Shown here piece after piece: positions 17,874-26,263 of a stretch of 26,718 nt of DNA. Both the position numbers and the translations under genes were made by a program. This DNA is from a virus, in IMG/VR virus record IMGVR_UViG_3300000228_000003, positions 91,992-118,709 of that record. One strand, 5' to 3'. The notes under the pieces were generated by a model. It was not told where the DNA came from and did not search any database. It saw nothing but the letters and a program-made list of their open reading frames with translations. Within the stretch, counting starts at the first letter, position 1; each line of letters starts with the position of its first letter.

Positions 17874-18314
17874 ATGGGTAAAGGAACATTACACCGTTTT
17901 GAAAAACTTAAACAAGAATTAGAAGAGTTATCTAAGTTAGACACTGTTAATGGTGATGATAAGAATCTAGAAATCATACTATCGCTGACCTCACTAGACC
18001 ATGAACTATACAGCTGTATAATACTATTATATTCTCGTATAAAAGCAGAAGCCCAATTATCTAATGCCCTTAGAAGAAATGTGTTAATAAATATAGTAGA
18101 AGTATTAGAAGAGGAATACACTACTAACTTAAATAACAATAATACTTTTCTCAACACATTTTACAACATATTAAACGTAATAAATAGTTCGTTATTTTTA
18201 AAAAGTAGTACGATACTAGCTTTCTTGTCTATTTTTGTTATAATAGTAACAACTAATGAAAAAGCTATGCCTATAATAAATAAAATACTTACATTTTTAT
18301 CAGGAGGTAACTAA
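17874..18314 (+). CDS. Single-pass membrane protein, first gene of the two-component cassette
   Basis: This 146-aa protein has no family I recognise. Residues 8-85 are strongly helical with heptad-like Leu/Ile and Glu/Lys patterns (coiled coil likely), including LKQELEELSKL (12-22). An Asn-rich patch lies at 85-101 and one transmembrane helix at about 107-126 (LFLKSSTILAFLSIFVIIV), with a short tail after it. It therefore looks like a tail-anchored or single-pass inner-membrane protein with a cytoplasmic helical domain. Its ATG has only a weak AGG upstream. The ribosome site of the response regulator, AGGAGG at 18302-18307, is inside its last codons, and the stop is directly followed by the regulator's ATG. 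This tight coupling suggests the three products work together. It could be a sensor, scaffold or regulator of the kinase; that is inference. Confidence 0.75.
   Translation: MGKGTLHRFEKLKQELEELSKLDTVNGDDKNLEIILSLTSLDHELYSCIILLYSRIKAEAQLSNALRRNVLINIVEVLEEEYTTNLNNNNTFLNTFYNILNVINSSLFLKSSTILAFLSIFVIIVTTNEKAMPIINKILTFLSGGN
18302..18308 (+). promoter_or_regulatory. Strong Shine-Dalgarno for the response regulator
   Basis: AGGAGGT is a near-perfect anti-16S match, six bases before the regulator ATG at 18315, and lies within the upstream reading frame. It fixes the regulator start and couples it to the membrane-protein gene. Confidence 0.8.
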
Positions 18315-18962
18315 ATGGGCTTAAAAGATATGCTGTCGTTTATACGAAGATTCATATTACCAAGTAACATAAAAAAGCAACAAGAAGTAAATTATAGTAA
18401 ATATACTATAATAGAAGAAATACCAGCGTGTATAGATTATGATACGTTTACTAAACCTAATATTAAAGGTAATATAAGAACACCTAAAGTACTTATATTA
18501 GACGATATTAACTACACAGTTATACTTTACCGTAATGATTTATTGGAAATAGCTAAGTTACACAATAGAAACCCACTTATTGATTTTGAGATAGTAGAAA
18601 TTTTCGATGAAAATGCTGGGTTCATAGCGCATAAATATGTTACACTAGATAAAAACATAATAGACTATGCTATATTAGATTTAACATTAGGTGCAATCTA
18701 TAAAATAGCAGATGGTACGTGTATATCGTACGATGGTGTAGATATAGCTATAGAGATACTTAAACTAAACCCAGACGCTAAGATATTATTCGTAACAGCA
18801 CACACGATGGCTATACACTCACCATCATATGCACTATATGGTAATAAATTTAAACGCGCTACTGGTAAAGATATATTGGCACACACTGCCTCTAAAATAG
18901 ATAATAGACATAGAGCAAGTAGTATTTATAAGTTATTATATGGCGGTAACAGTGAAACATAA
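18315..18962 (+). CDS. Response regulator with receiver domain and no output domain
   Basis: This 215-aa protein has a 53-residue Lys-rich lead followed by a receiver domain at about 54-195. The strand PKVLILDD (57-64) supplies the acidic pair D63/D64. YAILDLTLG (118-126) places D122 as the expected phospho-acceptor. ILFVTAHT (157-164) gives the switch Thr at 161. DG-VDIAIEILK (139-150) fits helix 3 after the DG turn. K180 is the best candidate for the conserved lysine, but the usual Lys-Pro pair is missing. Spacings D64-D122 and D122-T161 are longer than in CheY, implying two loop insertions. No DNA-binding or enzymatic output domain follows, so signalling would go through protein contact. 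The last 23 bases overlap the histidine kinase gene, which strongly supports a cognate pair. Confidence 0.82.
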   Translation: MGLKDMLSFIRRFILPSNIKKQQEVNYSKYTIIEEIPACIDYDTFTKPNIKGNIRTPKVLILDDINYTVILYRNDLLEIAKLHNRNPLIDFEIVEIFDENAGFIAHKYVTLDKNIIDYAILDLTLGAIYKIADGTCISYDGVDIAIEILKLNPDAKILFVTAHTMAIHSPSYALYGNKFKRATGKDILAHTASKIDNRHRASSIYKLLYGGNSET

Positions 18963-19944
18963 TATTGTTATTAATTATATATTAGCTATGCTACCTGTAG
19001 TAACAATATATACTATACTAACCGTTATAGGTGTTAACATGTATGTTAATACGCACCCTGCTTCTAATATAAATCTTATTATAGTATTAGCTTTAACTAA
19101 CATTGTATGTTTCGCGGTATGTTTTTCTCTATATACTATATTAGTATTTATAAAGAAGATAATAATTGAGAAGAGTAAGCAACAACAAACTATGGAGATA
19201 CAACTCCAAGCAGAGTTAGTAGAATCAGTTAGGCATGAAATGGGTGCACCAGTTACAGTTATTAAGCTTATGGCACATCTAATTAAAGAAAATAAGAAAT
19301 GCTTAGTTTGTGATAACAAAGAGTATGATGAAGCAGAGACCACTGTCTTAGACTATATAGATAGACTGTCACTAGCTACTGACCAACTAGATGCTATATT
19401 ACAACAAATGTCGTCTAATAAAAGAATAAAGTATAGTAATGGGGATACTTCTATTATGAAAATAATAGAAACAGTAATAACTAATAAAAATAATAGTAAA
19501 TTAACAGCTAGCTACAGTGATGAGTTAAATATTTTAACTACGTTAGCTATTGGTGGTAAACTTAATAATGGTGATGTGTTAAATGTTTTACATAACCTTG
19601 TCACCAACTCTATAGAAGCTGGCAGCACTAAAATACATTTTACAGCTGAGTCCTTAGATGCTAAAAATGTATCTTTAATAATAGCAGACAACGGAGGCGG
19701 TATAAGAAATAGTAAAGGGGATATACTTAGTACTAAGGAAGTATCTAAAATATTTAAACCAGGATTTAGTACTAAAGATATCCATATTAATACTTATAAG
19801 TCATTACGTGGTGTTGGATTATATTTTGTTAAACACACATTAGAACAAGCAGATGGCAGTATATCGTTATTAGAAACATCTCTTAATGGTACTATATTTA
19901 AGATAGTTTTTCCTGTAAAAGCACTAGAACCACACATATCATAG
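18940..19944 (+). CDS. Membrane histidine kinase, intramembrane-sensing layout
   Basis: This 334-aa protein is a complete sensor kinase in miniature. Two transmembrane helices (about 11-32 and 45-71) are joined by only about a dozen residues outside the membrane, and a linker helix (72-95) leads to the H-box VRHEMGAPVTVIK (97-109), with H99 as phospho-acceptor and E100 beside it. The ATP-binding domain has an N-box HNLVTNSIEAG (218-228; N219/N223), G1 DNGGGI (250-255), an F-box-like IFKPGFSTK (271-279) and G2 GVGLYFVK (291-298). All residues needed for autophosphorylation appear present. With almost no sensory loop, input probably comes from the membrane itself or from a partner, such as the cassette's single-pass protein. 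The ATG at 18940 lies inside the regulator gene and lacks a clear ribosome site; GTG 18952 is an alternative start. The stop TAG is inside a 14-bp hairpin. Confidence 0.92.
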   Translation: MAVTVKHNIVINYILAMLPVVTIYTILTVIGVNMYVNTHPASNINLIIVLALTNIVCFAVCFSLYTILVFIKKIIIEKSKQQQTMEIQLQAELVESVRHEMGAPVTVIKLMAHLIKENKKCLVCDNKEYDEAETTVLDYIDRLSLATDQLDAILQQMSSNKRIKYSNGDTSIMKIIETVITNKNNSKLTASYSDELNILTTLAIGGKLNNGDVLNVLHNLVTNSIEAGSTKIHFTAESLDAKNVSLIIADNGGGIRNSKGDILSTKEVSKIFKPGFSTKDIHINTYKSLRGVGLYFVKHTLEQADGSISLLETSLNGTIFKIVFPVKALEPHIS

Positions 19945-19971
19945 ACATAAGGGTATACCCTTATGTCTATG
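19940..19971 (+). terminator. 14-bp perfect hairpin at right border of the signalling cassette
   Basis: Arms 19940-19953 and 19958-19971 pair perfectly around a TATA loop. The kinase stop TAG (19942-19944) lies in the left arm. No U-tract follows, so termination efficiency is uncertain, but together with the 17789-17828 hairpin it brackets the three-gene cassette. Confidence 0.65.
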
Positions 19972-20020
19972 TAAAATACGTGTAATTCAGTGAGAGTTAC
20001 TAGGTAAAAAAGGAAAATAC

Positions 20021-22510
20021 ATGGGAGCATGGGAGTTTGATAAGTATGGAAATATGTCAAATGGTATATACACTATAGCCTTTACAGACTTATTAATATA
20101 TAAAAATGGTGTAGCTACAAGTCTTACAGGACAACCAGTTGAAATACATGTTGCGGATATATCAACATTAGGTGGTAAGCCGGCTAGTGATTATTTAACT
20201 GTATATAATGCAGATGTAAAAGCTAGAAGTGATAATAGAACAGTTCTTAATAATTTAGTACTAACAGACGTAGACACTGAACTTATAGAGACAACACTTA
20301 CGTACATAGGTCAATCTTGTAATATAATTACAGAACCTGAGGATATAGAATATATACCTAATATAAGATTTCAAAATCTAGATTATGTAGAATCACATCT
20401 TGGTGCTAGATTATCAGTTAGCAACGGTACACTAGTAGTAGATAAACACATGGAAGAAAACCCTTGCGGTGTTCAGTCAGTGAATCTAGTACAAGGTAAA
20501 TATTATTTACTAACTACTAATATGTCTGGTGATGCACCACAAGTAGATATACTTAGACCAGACTGCACTAATCTAATAAGGCCATATATTAAGTTTGGTT
20601 TTAATAAAAGAGTAGTGTATGCAGATACTACTGGTGTTCATAAGTTAAGATTTATAATGGGGTCTAGAGCAGAAAATGGTAGAGCACATTTCTTAGCACC
20701 ATCTCTACGTGAGTTAGATATAAATAAACTAGGTTATGGTGAATACTACACTATAGAGTATGGTAGTAAATTAAAAACAGAAATCATCACTACCATTCCA
20801 TCCACAGATATAACATATTCTGTTAATCACGGTTATGAGTATAATGATGTAGCTTTTTTTAAAGATTCTTGTACTATGCTAAAGTACATTAATGCTACAT
20901 CGCACAAGATAGGTTATGTGTTTTTACAAGATGGTAGGTATAAGGAATTTTTTATGTCTTTATACGATACATATTCTGGTGATATAGATAACATAGACGA
21001 TTTATTGTACTTCGGTAAGACTGGTTATCTTAATATAAGTTATGAAGATAGTACAATAAATATAACTAGAACTTTAGATTATGGTCATTTAGAAATATAT
21101 TTTGATAATTTTACTATAGTACCAACTAGAACTTACATCTTTGAATTTTATGTTTACGATATAAGAGGAGAGTGGTGGGTACAACTAGATGATTTTACTA
21201 AGTATCTTATTCCTATTACAGGAGATAATCTAACAGATAAACGTAGACGCATGAGATTTACATATACAGCTATAAATAATACTATACGTTTTAAATTAAG
21301 ATGTGAAAGTATTAAATATGACGATTTTATTGCAGTGGGCGCGTTACACGGTTATGAATTAGACCCGACAGTTTGGGCAGATATAACACCTATGGAATTA
21401 GAAAGTTATTCTGAAGTTATAGATTGCAAAACATCGTCTATAAAAATATCAGCTACAACAAGTATACAAAATATTAATAGACACGATAGTGAGTATAACA
21501 GTATAATAGGTACTAAGTACAGACTAGACGGTATGTATGGCGGTTGTTTATATAGAAATAACTCTATATTAGATTTTACTAACCGTGGTATAATAATAGG
21601 TGACTACGACGTAGGGTCTAATCAGATAGACGTGTTACACTCGTTATATCAAGTATCTTATAATAGAGTAATGATGTACAGAGATAACACTAATATGGTT
21701 AATTTAATAGCTTTTGATACAACTGGTAATAATTCATTAGTTTATAGTAAAACACCAGCTTTTATAGAAACACCGCAGGTTTTACCTACCGGATTATACA
21801 CCACTAATGTAAGTAACATTACACAGTTTCCTTTGGATTATAAAGCTACGGTATTAAGATATATTACAAACGAACAAGGGGATATAAAATACAAAACTAA
21901 ACCTTATTATAACAACGCAGCTGAAGTAGCACCTAGTAATAATATAGGTATTACTGATATAAAGAATATGCACTTTACACAAAACATTAATCCTAAATTT
22001 TATGGTAGTGTACTATATCAAATAGTTGGTAGAACACCTTATCATAAAGATGTTATTTACTACACAGGACAACTGTATAAACATATAAAGACAGAAAACA
22101 CGTTTATATCGGCAATGTTTACACCACTGGATATAGAACATACTAAAATATTAATAGTAAACAAGATAGGTTATAGGAAATATTTACTGCTAGGTGACTC
22201 TGGTAATTACAATATTTATAGTAATGAAGTATTTCCTAGTTTACACTCACTGACACTAGTTGGTACTAACGATGGTGTCAGTACTATTAATCCTTCATTA
22301 CCATACCTATATTGTTGTAGCTTAAATATGGGTAATAGCAAAGTTTATAATGGTATCGTTTTACCCAGAGTTAGTACAACTAGTAAGTTAGTAGGTGATG
22401 CTAATGCTATGACGGCTAGAACCACGGTACAAGGAAGTATAGTAGAAACATTAAATATATTGTCAGCTAGTAATTTAGATAGTATTACTAGAATAAAGTT
22501 AAGAGGTTAA
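20021..22510 (+). CDS. Large tail fibre-like protein, 829 aa
   Basis: The N-terminal portion has features common in phage tail fibres: an early segment ending in the phrase LGGKPASDYLT (51-61), then a repeated hydrophilic stretch. The remaining 700 residues are beta-rich with many Tyr, Asn and Thr. At least two segments, about 140-230 and 345-430, look like beta-sandwich carbohydrate-binding modules (GKYYLLTTNM and RTYIFEFYVYD strands). I could not name a specific family. There is no signal peptide or membrane segment. ATG 20021 follows AAAAAAGGA. The gene opens a new unit after the signalling cassette and is followed after 2 bases by the lectin-domain gene. A role in the distal tail or baseplate, binding host surface sugars, is likely; a depolymerase function cannot be excluded. 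Confidence 0.72.
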   Translation: MGAWEFDKYGNMSNGIYTIAFTDLLIYKNGVATSLTGQPVEIHVADISTLGGKPASDYLTVYNADVKARSDNRTVLNNLVLTDVDTELIETTLTYIGQSCNIITEPEDIEYIPNIRFQNLDYVESHLGARLSVSNGTLVVDKHMEENPCGVQSVNLVQGKYYLLTTNMSGDAPQVDILRPDCTNLIRPYIKFGFNKRVVYADTTGVHKLRFIMGSRAENGRAHFLAPSLRELDINKLGYGEYYTIEYGSKLKTEIITTIPSTDITYSVNHGYEYNDVAFFKDSCTMLKYINATSHKIGYVFLQDGRYKEFFMSLYDTYSGDIDNIDDLLYFGKTGYLNISYEDSTINITRTLDYGHLEIYFDNFTIVPTRTYIFEFYVYDIRGEWWVQLDDFTKYLIPITGDNLTDKRRRMRFTYTAINNTIRFKLRCESIKYDDFIAVGALHGYELDPTVWADITPMELESYSEVIDCKTSSIKISATTSIQNINRHDSEYNSIIGTKYRLDGMYGGCLYRNNSILDFTNRGIIIGDYDVGSNQIDVLHSLYQVSYNRVMMYRDNTNMVNLIAFDTTGNNSLVYSKTPAFIETPQVLPTGLYTTNVSNITQFPLDYKATVLRYITNEQGDIKYKTKPYYNNAAEVAPSNNIGITDIKNMHFTQNINPKFYGSVLYQIVGRTPYHKDVIYYTGQLYKHIKTENTFISAMFTPLDIEHTKILIVNKIGYRKYLLLGDSGNYNIYSNEVFPSLHSLTLVGTNDGVSTINPSLPYLYCCSLNMGNSKVYNGIVLPRVSTTSKLVGDANAMTARTTVQGSIVETLNILSASNLDSITRIKLRG

Positions 22511-22512
22511 TT

Positions 22513-23865
22513 ATGACAAAAAAGTATATTAAAAAAATACACGGTATACCAGAACTGCAGATTATAACTAATAAACCTATCTGGAGTGAGTTAAAAGATA
22601 GTGATTTATATACTAATCGTAACTGGTGTGTTGATGGTATCTGGTATCAAAATATAGGTAGAAGTTTATCTACTGAAATATTACCATTTCCTAATACAGA
22701 AAATACATTATTTTGTAAATATCCGTTAAACAATAATGTAATAGATTTAATATCTAATACACCAGCTAATGTAGTGGGTGACTTAAGCTTTACTAAACAT
22801 AACTCTAGTTATGTATTAAATGGTAGCGATTATAGTAATGTTGTTAGCTATTGTACAACCAATCTTGTCTTTATACCTAAAGTAGAGTTAGGTTATAGTA
22901 TAAGTGTTTTTACAGGTTATTCAGAATATGGAGCTGATTACACTGGTAATATATGTACACTGTGTGGTGAACTTAATTCCGAAATAATTAACCAAAGATT
23001 ACAACTTACTAATAAAACATTAGAGTTTTTATATATAGATAGTATTAATAACGTTAATGTTTTAACTTATAATCATAATGGGAGTATATCTGAATTATCA
23101 CATATTTGTGTTACTGTTAGTAAATACGAAGTTAGACTATATATAAATGGTGCTTTAGTTAGTATATGGGAAGTCACAGTACCTATTGTGTTTAAAAGAA
23201 GTAGATTAATATTTGGAAATAATATATCTCCTAAAACTGTCAAAATTAAACAGCTAGAAATTTACCATGGCGAGCTAGCTATATCACAAGTTAGAGAGTT
23301 ATATAACCAAGAGAGTTATTTACCAGTAAAATGCGACGGTTTATTTAATACTGTAACTGGTAAGAACAACCCACCACATTTAGCTTACTTAGAAGATGGT
23401 GATAAGCTTATGTATTTATTAACAGATATACAAGGTAATATTGTTAGTAAAGGTTTAGAAGATAAAATAACTAACACTATGTATAGTACTGGTAATGATA
23501 ACTTAGAAATATTTAGAACAAACAATTTAAATATTATACAAAACTTACCTACTTTAGTTTCTAGTGTACAAGTAGATAAAATTGATACAGATTTATTAAT
23601 AGTAACTACTATAACACATCCAGAGTTACAATCTTTAATCTCTTGCGATTTTAAAGTAATGGCTAACCATCTACTGATAAAAAATATAAGTACTGCTATA
23701 AAAAGTAATAGTGTAGTGTTATCTGTAACACTGGAAAAAGAAAAACTATATAGATTAAAAAATAGTGATGCTGAATTAATTATTACTATTATAGCAGACT
23801 CTCCTATTAACATACCAGACTGCGATGTAACTACATTAAAATATAAAGGTAAAACACATGAATAA
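22513..23865 (+). CDS. Tail protein with LamG/concanavalin A-like lectin domain
   Basis: Residues about 64-268 of this 450-aa protein fit a LamG/ConA-like jelly-roll. They open with CKYPLNNNVIDL (68-79), continue with SYVLNGSDYSNVV (99-111), include HICVTVSKYEVRLYINGALV (197-216), and end with IKQLEIYHGELAISQVRELY (245-264). This sandwich commonly binds glycans. Residues 1-63 appear to be an attachment segment. Residues 270-450 form a second beta-rich part with no family I recognise. The start codon is two bases after the upstream stop with AAGAGG before it, and the end overlaps the muramidase gene by 8 bases. It is probably a fibre or baseplate accessory binding surface polysaccharide. The enzyme signature of GH16 is absent here, so binding rather than cleavage is expected. 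Confidence 0.75.
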   Translation: MTKKYIKKIHGIPELQIITNKPIWSELKDSDLYTNRNWCVDGIWYQNIGRSLSTEILPFPNTENTLFCKYPLNNNVIDLISNTPANVVGDLSFTKHNSSYVLNGSDYSNVVSYCTTNLVFIPKVELGYSISVFTGYSEYGADYTGNICTLCGELNSEIINQRLQLTNKTLEFLYIDSINNVNVLTYNHNGSISELSHICVTVSKYEVRLYINGALVSIWEVTVPIVFKRSRLIFGNNISPKTVKIKQLEIYHGELAISQVRELYNQESYLPVKCDGLFNTVTGKNNPPHLAYLEDGDKLMYLLTDIQGNIVSKGLEDKITNTMYSTGNDNLEIFRTNNLNIIQNLPTLVSSVQVDKIDTDLLIVTTITHPELQSLISCDFKVMANHLLIKNISTAIKSNSVVLSVTLEKEKLYRLKNSDAELIITIIADSPINIPDCDVTTLKYKGKTHE

Positions 23866-24511
23866 CATTGAAGAAATATTAAACCACTTGTATAAAGTGG
23901 AGGGAGGGGTTTTACATAGAAATCCTACTGAGAATGACGTTACGTCACCAAGAGGACTATATAAAACAGAGGATAGTAAATCTAAAATATGGAATTATTA
24001 TAATGAAGTAGCTGCGTCTTTAAATATAAAACCTGTGTCTAAAGAATGGACTGCTAAACATATTAGTGCTATTAATAATAAAGCAGATGCTAATATAGTA
24101 TTAGAACATGAACGAGAGTATTATATATCTTATTTTAAACACTTACCTATCGACATAACTATGTTAAGTCCTGTGCTAGCGGTGCTAATAACATCTCTTT
24201 ATGCTAATAGCCCGCAAGGTTGTGTTATATCTTTACAAGAAGCAATAATATATCTTAATAAAGCTGGCATTATAAATATACCAGCAGATAAATTATCTAA
24301 ACCAGATGGTATAATTGGTAACGACACTAGATACGCGATGCAGTCTATAGTAAACTTAGATAGTAAAGAACTTATGATTTTTAGTTTATTAATCATAGGT
24401 AGAATGCAGGAATATTATATAAATATAGCAGCAAGTAAACCTGATAAATATTTAATATATTTAAATGGTTGGAAAAACAGACTAAAAGAATTAAAAGACA
24501 CTATTTTCTAA
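23858..24511 (+). CDS. GH108-type muramidase (endolysin or virion lysozyme)
   Basis: This 217-aa protein has the pattern of glycoside hydrolase family 108 phage lysozymes, which cut peptidoglycan glycan strands. The N-terminal helix ends in VEGG (14-17) with E15 as expected catalytic acid. The loop TSPRGLYK (29-36) stands where GGxTxxGI usually occurs. The C-terminal part fits the PG_binding_3-like region: SLQEAIIYLNKAG (125-137), DGIIGNDTRYAM (150-161) and the closing YLNGWKNRL (201-209), which corresponds to FLxGWxNRV. No signal peptide is present; the only strongly hydrophobic stretch (104-113) lies within the fold. The gene overlaps the lectin gene by 8 bases and sits among tail genes. 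It could be the endolysin, or a tail-borne lysozyme for entry; no holin is recognisable next to it. Confidence 0.78.
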   Translation: MNNIEEILNHLYKVEGGVLHRNPTENDVTSPRGLYKTEDSKSKIWNYYNEVAASLNIKPVSKEWTAKHISAINNKADANIVLEHEREYYISYFKHLPIDITMLSPVLAVLITSLYANSPQGCVISLQEAIIYLNKAGIINIPADKLSKPDGIIGNDTRYAMQSIVNLDSKELMIFSLLIIGRMQEYYINIAASKPDKYLIYLNGWKNRLKELKDTIF

Positions 24512-24528
24512 TATAAAAAGGATAAATT

Positions 24529-25620
24529 ATGGTAAAACTAAAGATAGCCAGTTTTGATATACCTACCGGTAGTATATTAGAAGCTATGAACTGGCAAATC
24601 TCTTCTACTATGTTATTTAGAGCAGAAGATGTAGTAGCAGAGAGCCTAGGCGACAGTGTTAATCTTAATACTATAAGATTTAATTTAACACTTGACCCTA
24701 GTAGAAAATGGTATGGCAGAGCACAGCCTATATTAAGTACAGGCGCACAAAAATGGTCTAATATCGTTATGGTTACGCCTGAAGAAATTAACGATATAGA
24801 CCTAGACGCAGATATGCCGTCGCCTATCACCATACCTGTTATAACAACAGATAGCGACGAAAGTAACCATATTAATACACTATTTACTATTAATATTGCT
24901 AATTTTAATACTATAGGTACAGCTAAACACTTAGCTACTACTTATACTATAGAAGATATAAATGGCAATGTGCATTGGTATAGAGCTTATGTTACAGTAC
25001 AAAAAACAAGTATAACTGTTTCTGATATTATGTTACCGCCTAATAGAGTATTTAGAATAAAATGTTATACACACAGTACTAGTAATGACGCATCACCATT
25101 ACCAACATTAACTATTAGAACAGGTAATAATACTAATGTTAACTTTCTAGTTAATATAAACACACAGGATATAACATTAGATAATATTCTTAAAATAGCA
25201 TATACGCCAGGTGTTATAAATACTACTTGGAGTTTATATGGCGTTTCTAATGATGTTAGCTATAACTTATGGTCAGACTACAGAGATAATACTAATTTAG
25301 ATACTGATATATTTACAACAGTATTACCAGCTAATATACTAAAAAGAGGTGGCAGGTATATACTAGCTATACAGACTAATTTAGATGAAGTGCCTTATTA
25401 CAATGTGTTCGGAATAGGCACTTTACTTAGACCTATTATTGACCCTGACAACACAGTGGATGAAAATAGTGCTTGTTGTAACGGAATAGACCAAGCGGCG
25501 TTGTATATATCATCAGACCCTAATAATACTATAATGCTAGGTATGGACGGCGGTATATATGCACCGACACCAGAAGAACTAACTGGTAATTTTGTTATAT
25601 ATGAACCATCTGATTTTTAA
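24529..25620 (+). CDS. Probable tail/baseplate structural protein, 363 aa
   Basis: This 363-aa protein is beta-rich with high Thr, Asn and Ile content and no signal or membrane segment. The middle part, about 120-230, has strands such as TTYTIEDINGNVHWYRAYVTV (about 144-164) that resemble Ig/fibronectin-like modules of phage tail proteins. I cannot name the family. ATG 24529 follows AAAAAGGA after a 17-base gap from the muramidase gene, and the next fibre gene follows 18 bases after its stop. The general style is similar to the partial protein at the left end of the window, but I see no clear alignment between them. Confidence 0.72.
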   Translation: MVKLKIASFDIPTGSILEAMNWQISSTMLFRAEDVVAESLGDSVNLNTIRFNLTLDPSRKWYGRAQPILSTGAQKWSNIVMVTPEEINDIDLDADMPSPITIPVITTDSDESNHINTLFTINIANFNTIGTAKHLATTYTIEDINGNVHWYRAYVTVQKTSITVSDIMLPPNRVFRIKCYTHSTSNDASPLPTLTIRTGNNTNVNFLVNINTQDITLDNILKIAYTPGVINTTWSLYGVSNDVSYNLWSDYRDNTNLDTDIFTTVLPANILKRGGRYILAIQTNLDEVPYYNVFGIGTLLRPIIDPDNTVDENSACCNGIDQAALYISSDPNNTIMLGMDGGIYAPTPEELTGNFVIYEPSDF

Positions 25621-25638
25621 TTTTTAAAGGATTATTAA

Positions 25639-26259
25639 ATGTATCTTAGAATGAAAACCGTATCTGCATTGCCAGCTGCAATAGATAGAACTCCGCTTAC
25701 ACTATATATGGTTAAAAACGGCACAAGACTTGATACGTACTTTACAAGCGCGACTAGTGAACTATTTACAGGTATGGCGTATAACGAAATGTATGCTGCT
25801 ATTATGACAGATGTTAACACTGCTATAGGTACTGCGCTAACTACTGCTACTGAACTTAATGTTGTAGCGGACTTAACAGCATTGGCAGCCTATTCTACTG
25901 CTTCAGGTGCTACTAGTACACTTATAGCGATGGTAGTTAATCCAAGAGTAGGTGCGGCTAATGTTAATACTACGGCTTTAACTAGCGGCGATATGTCAGT
26001 CACTAGTGGTTCTGCTACATATATTTGGGACAGTGGTATCGCAACGTGGTTTAAAATATCTGAGCAAGAGTCTATGGACTTAGTACTATCTTGGGATAAC
26101 CTACAAGGTAAACCAACTAGTACTGTTGCGTTAATAGACCAAGCTGTTACTGATAGCCACACACACGCTAATATGCACATAATTAATTTATTTGGTATAG
26201 ACACCGATGGTGCACTTATGTACAATGGTAATAAACTAGTCATACACGAAGAGGTATAA
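25639..26259 (+). CDS. Tail fibre protein, 206 aa
   Basis: The layout fits a family of short phage fibre proteins. It opens with VSALPAAIDRTPLTLYMVKNG (8-28), a pattern often seen at fibre N-termini. A low-complexity Ala/Thr segment (about 58-108) follows. A short SATYIWDSGIATWFKIS strand pair comes next (about 125-141), then SWDNLQGKPTS (150-160) and DSHTHANMHIINLFG (172-186), ending with GALMYNGNKL (191-200). Equivalents of GKP, HTHAN and LxYNGK are frequent in tail fibre ends. No enzymatic motif is present. Start at ATG 25639 after AAAGGA. It closes the unit, with a 15-bp hairpin immediately after the stop. It probably forms a trimeric shaft or adaptor of a fibre. Confidence 0.8.
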   Translation: MYLRMKTVSALPAAIDRTPLTLYMVKNGTRLDTYFTSATSELFTGMAYNEMYAAIMTDVNTAIGTALTTATELNVVADLTALAAYSTASGATSTLIAMVVNPRVGAANVNTTALTSGDMSVTSGSATYIWDSGIATWFKISEQESMDLVLSWDNLQGKPTSTVALIDQAVTDSHTHANMHIINLFGIDTDGALMYNGNKLVIHEEV

Positions 26260-26263
26260 TATC

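Noticed and set aside
5503-19944. Stop-codon reassignment (TAG or TGA recoding), as seen in some large phages
   Set aside because: Genes end normally at TGA (5503), TAG (10984, 19942) and TAA, with hairpins or ribosome sites directly after, and no frame needs read-through to be complete.
17874-19944. Interpretation of the cassette as bacterial chromosome contamination
   Set aside because: Codon choice, AT-richness, ribosome sites and hairpin style are the same as in flanking phage genes on both sides within one continuous sequence.
22513-23865. Second GH16-like enzyme in the ConA-like protein
   Set aside because: The beta-sandwich resembles the GH16 fold class, but no ExDxxE catalytic motif is present; a binding LamG/lectin domain explains it.
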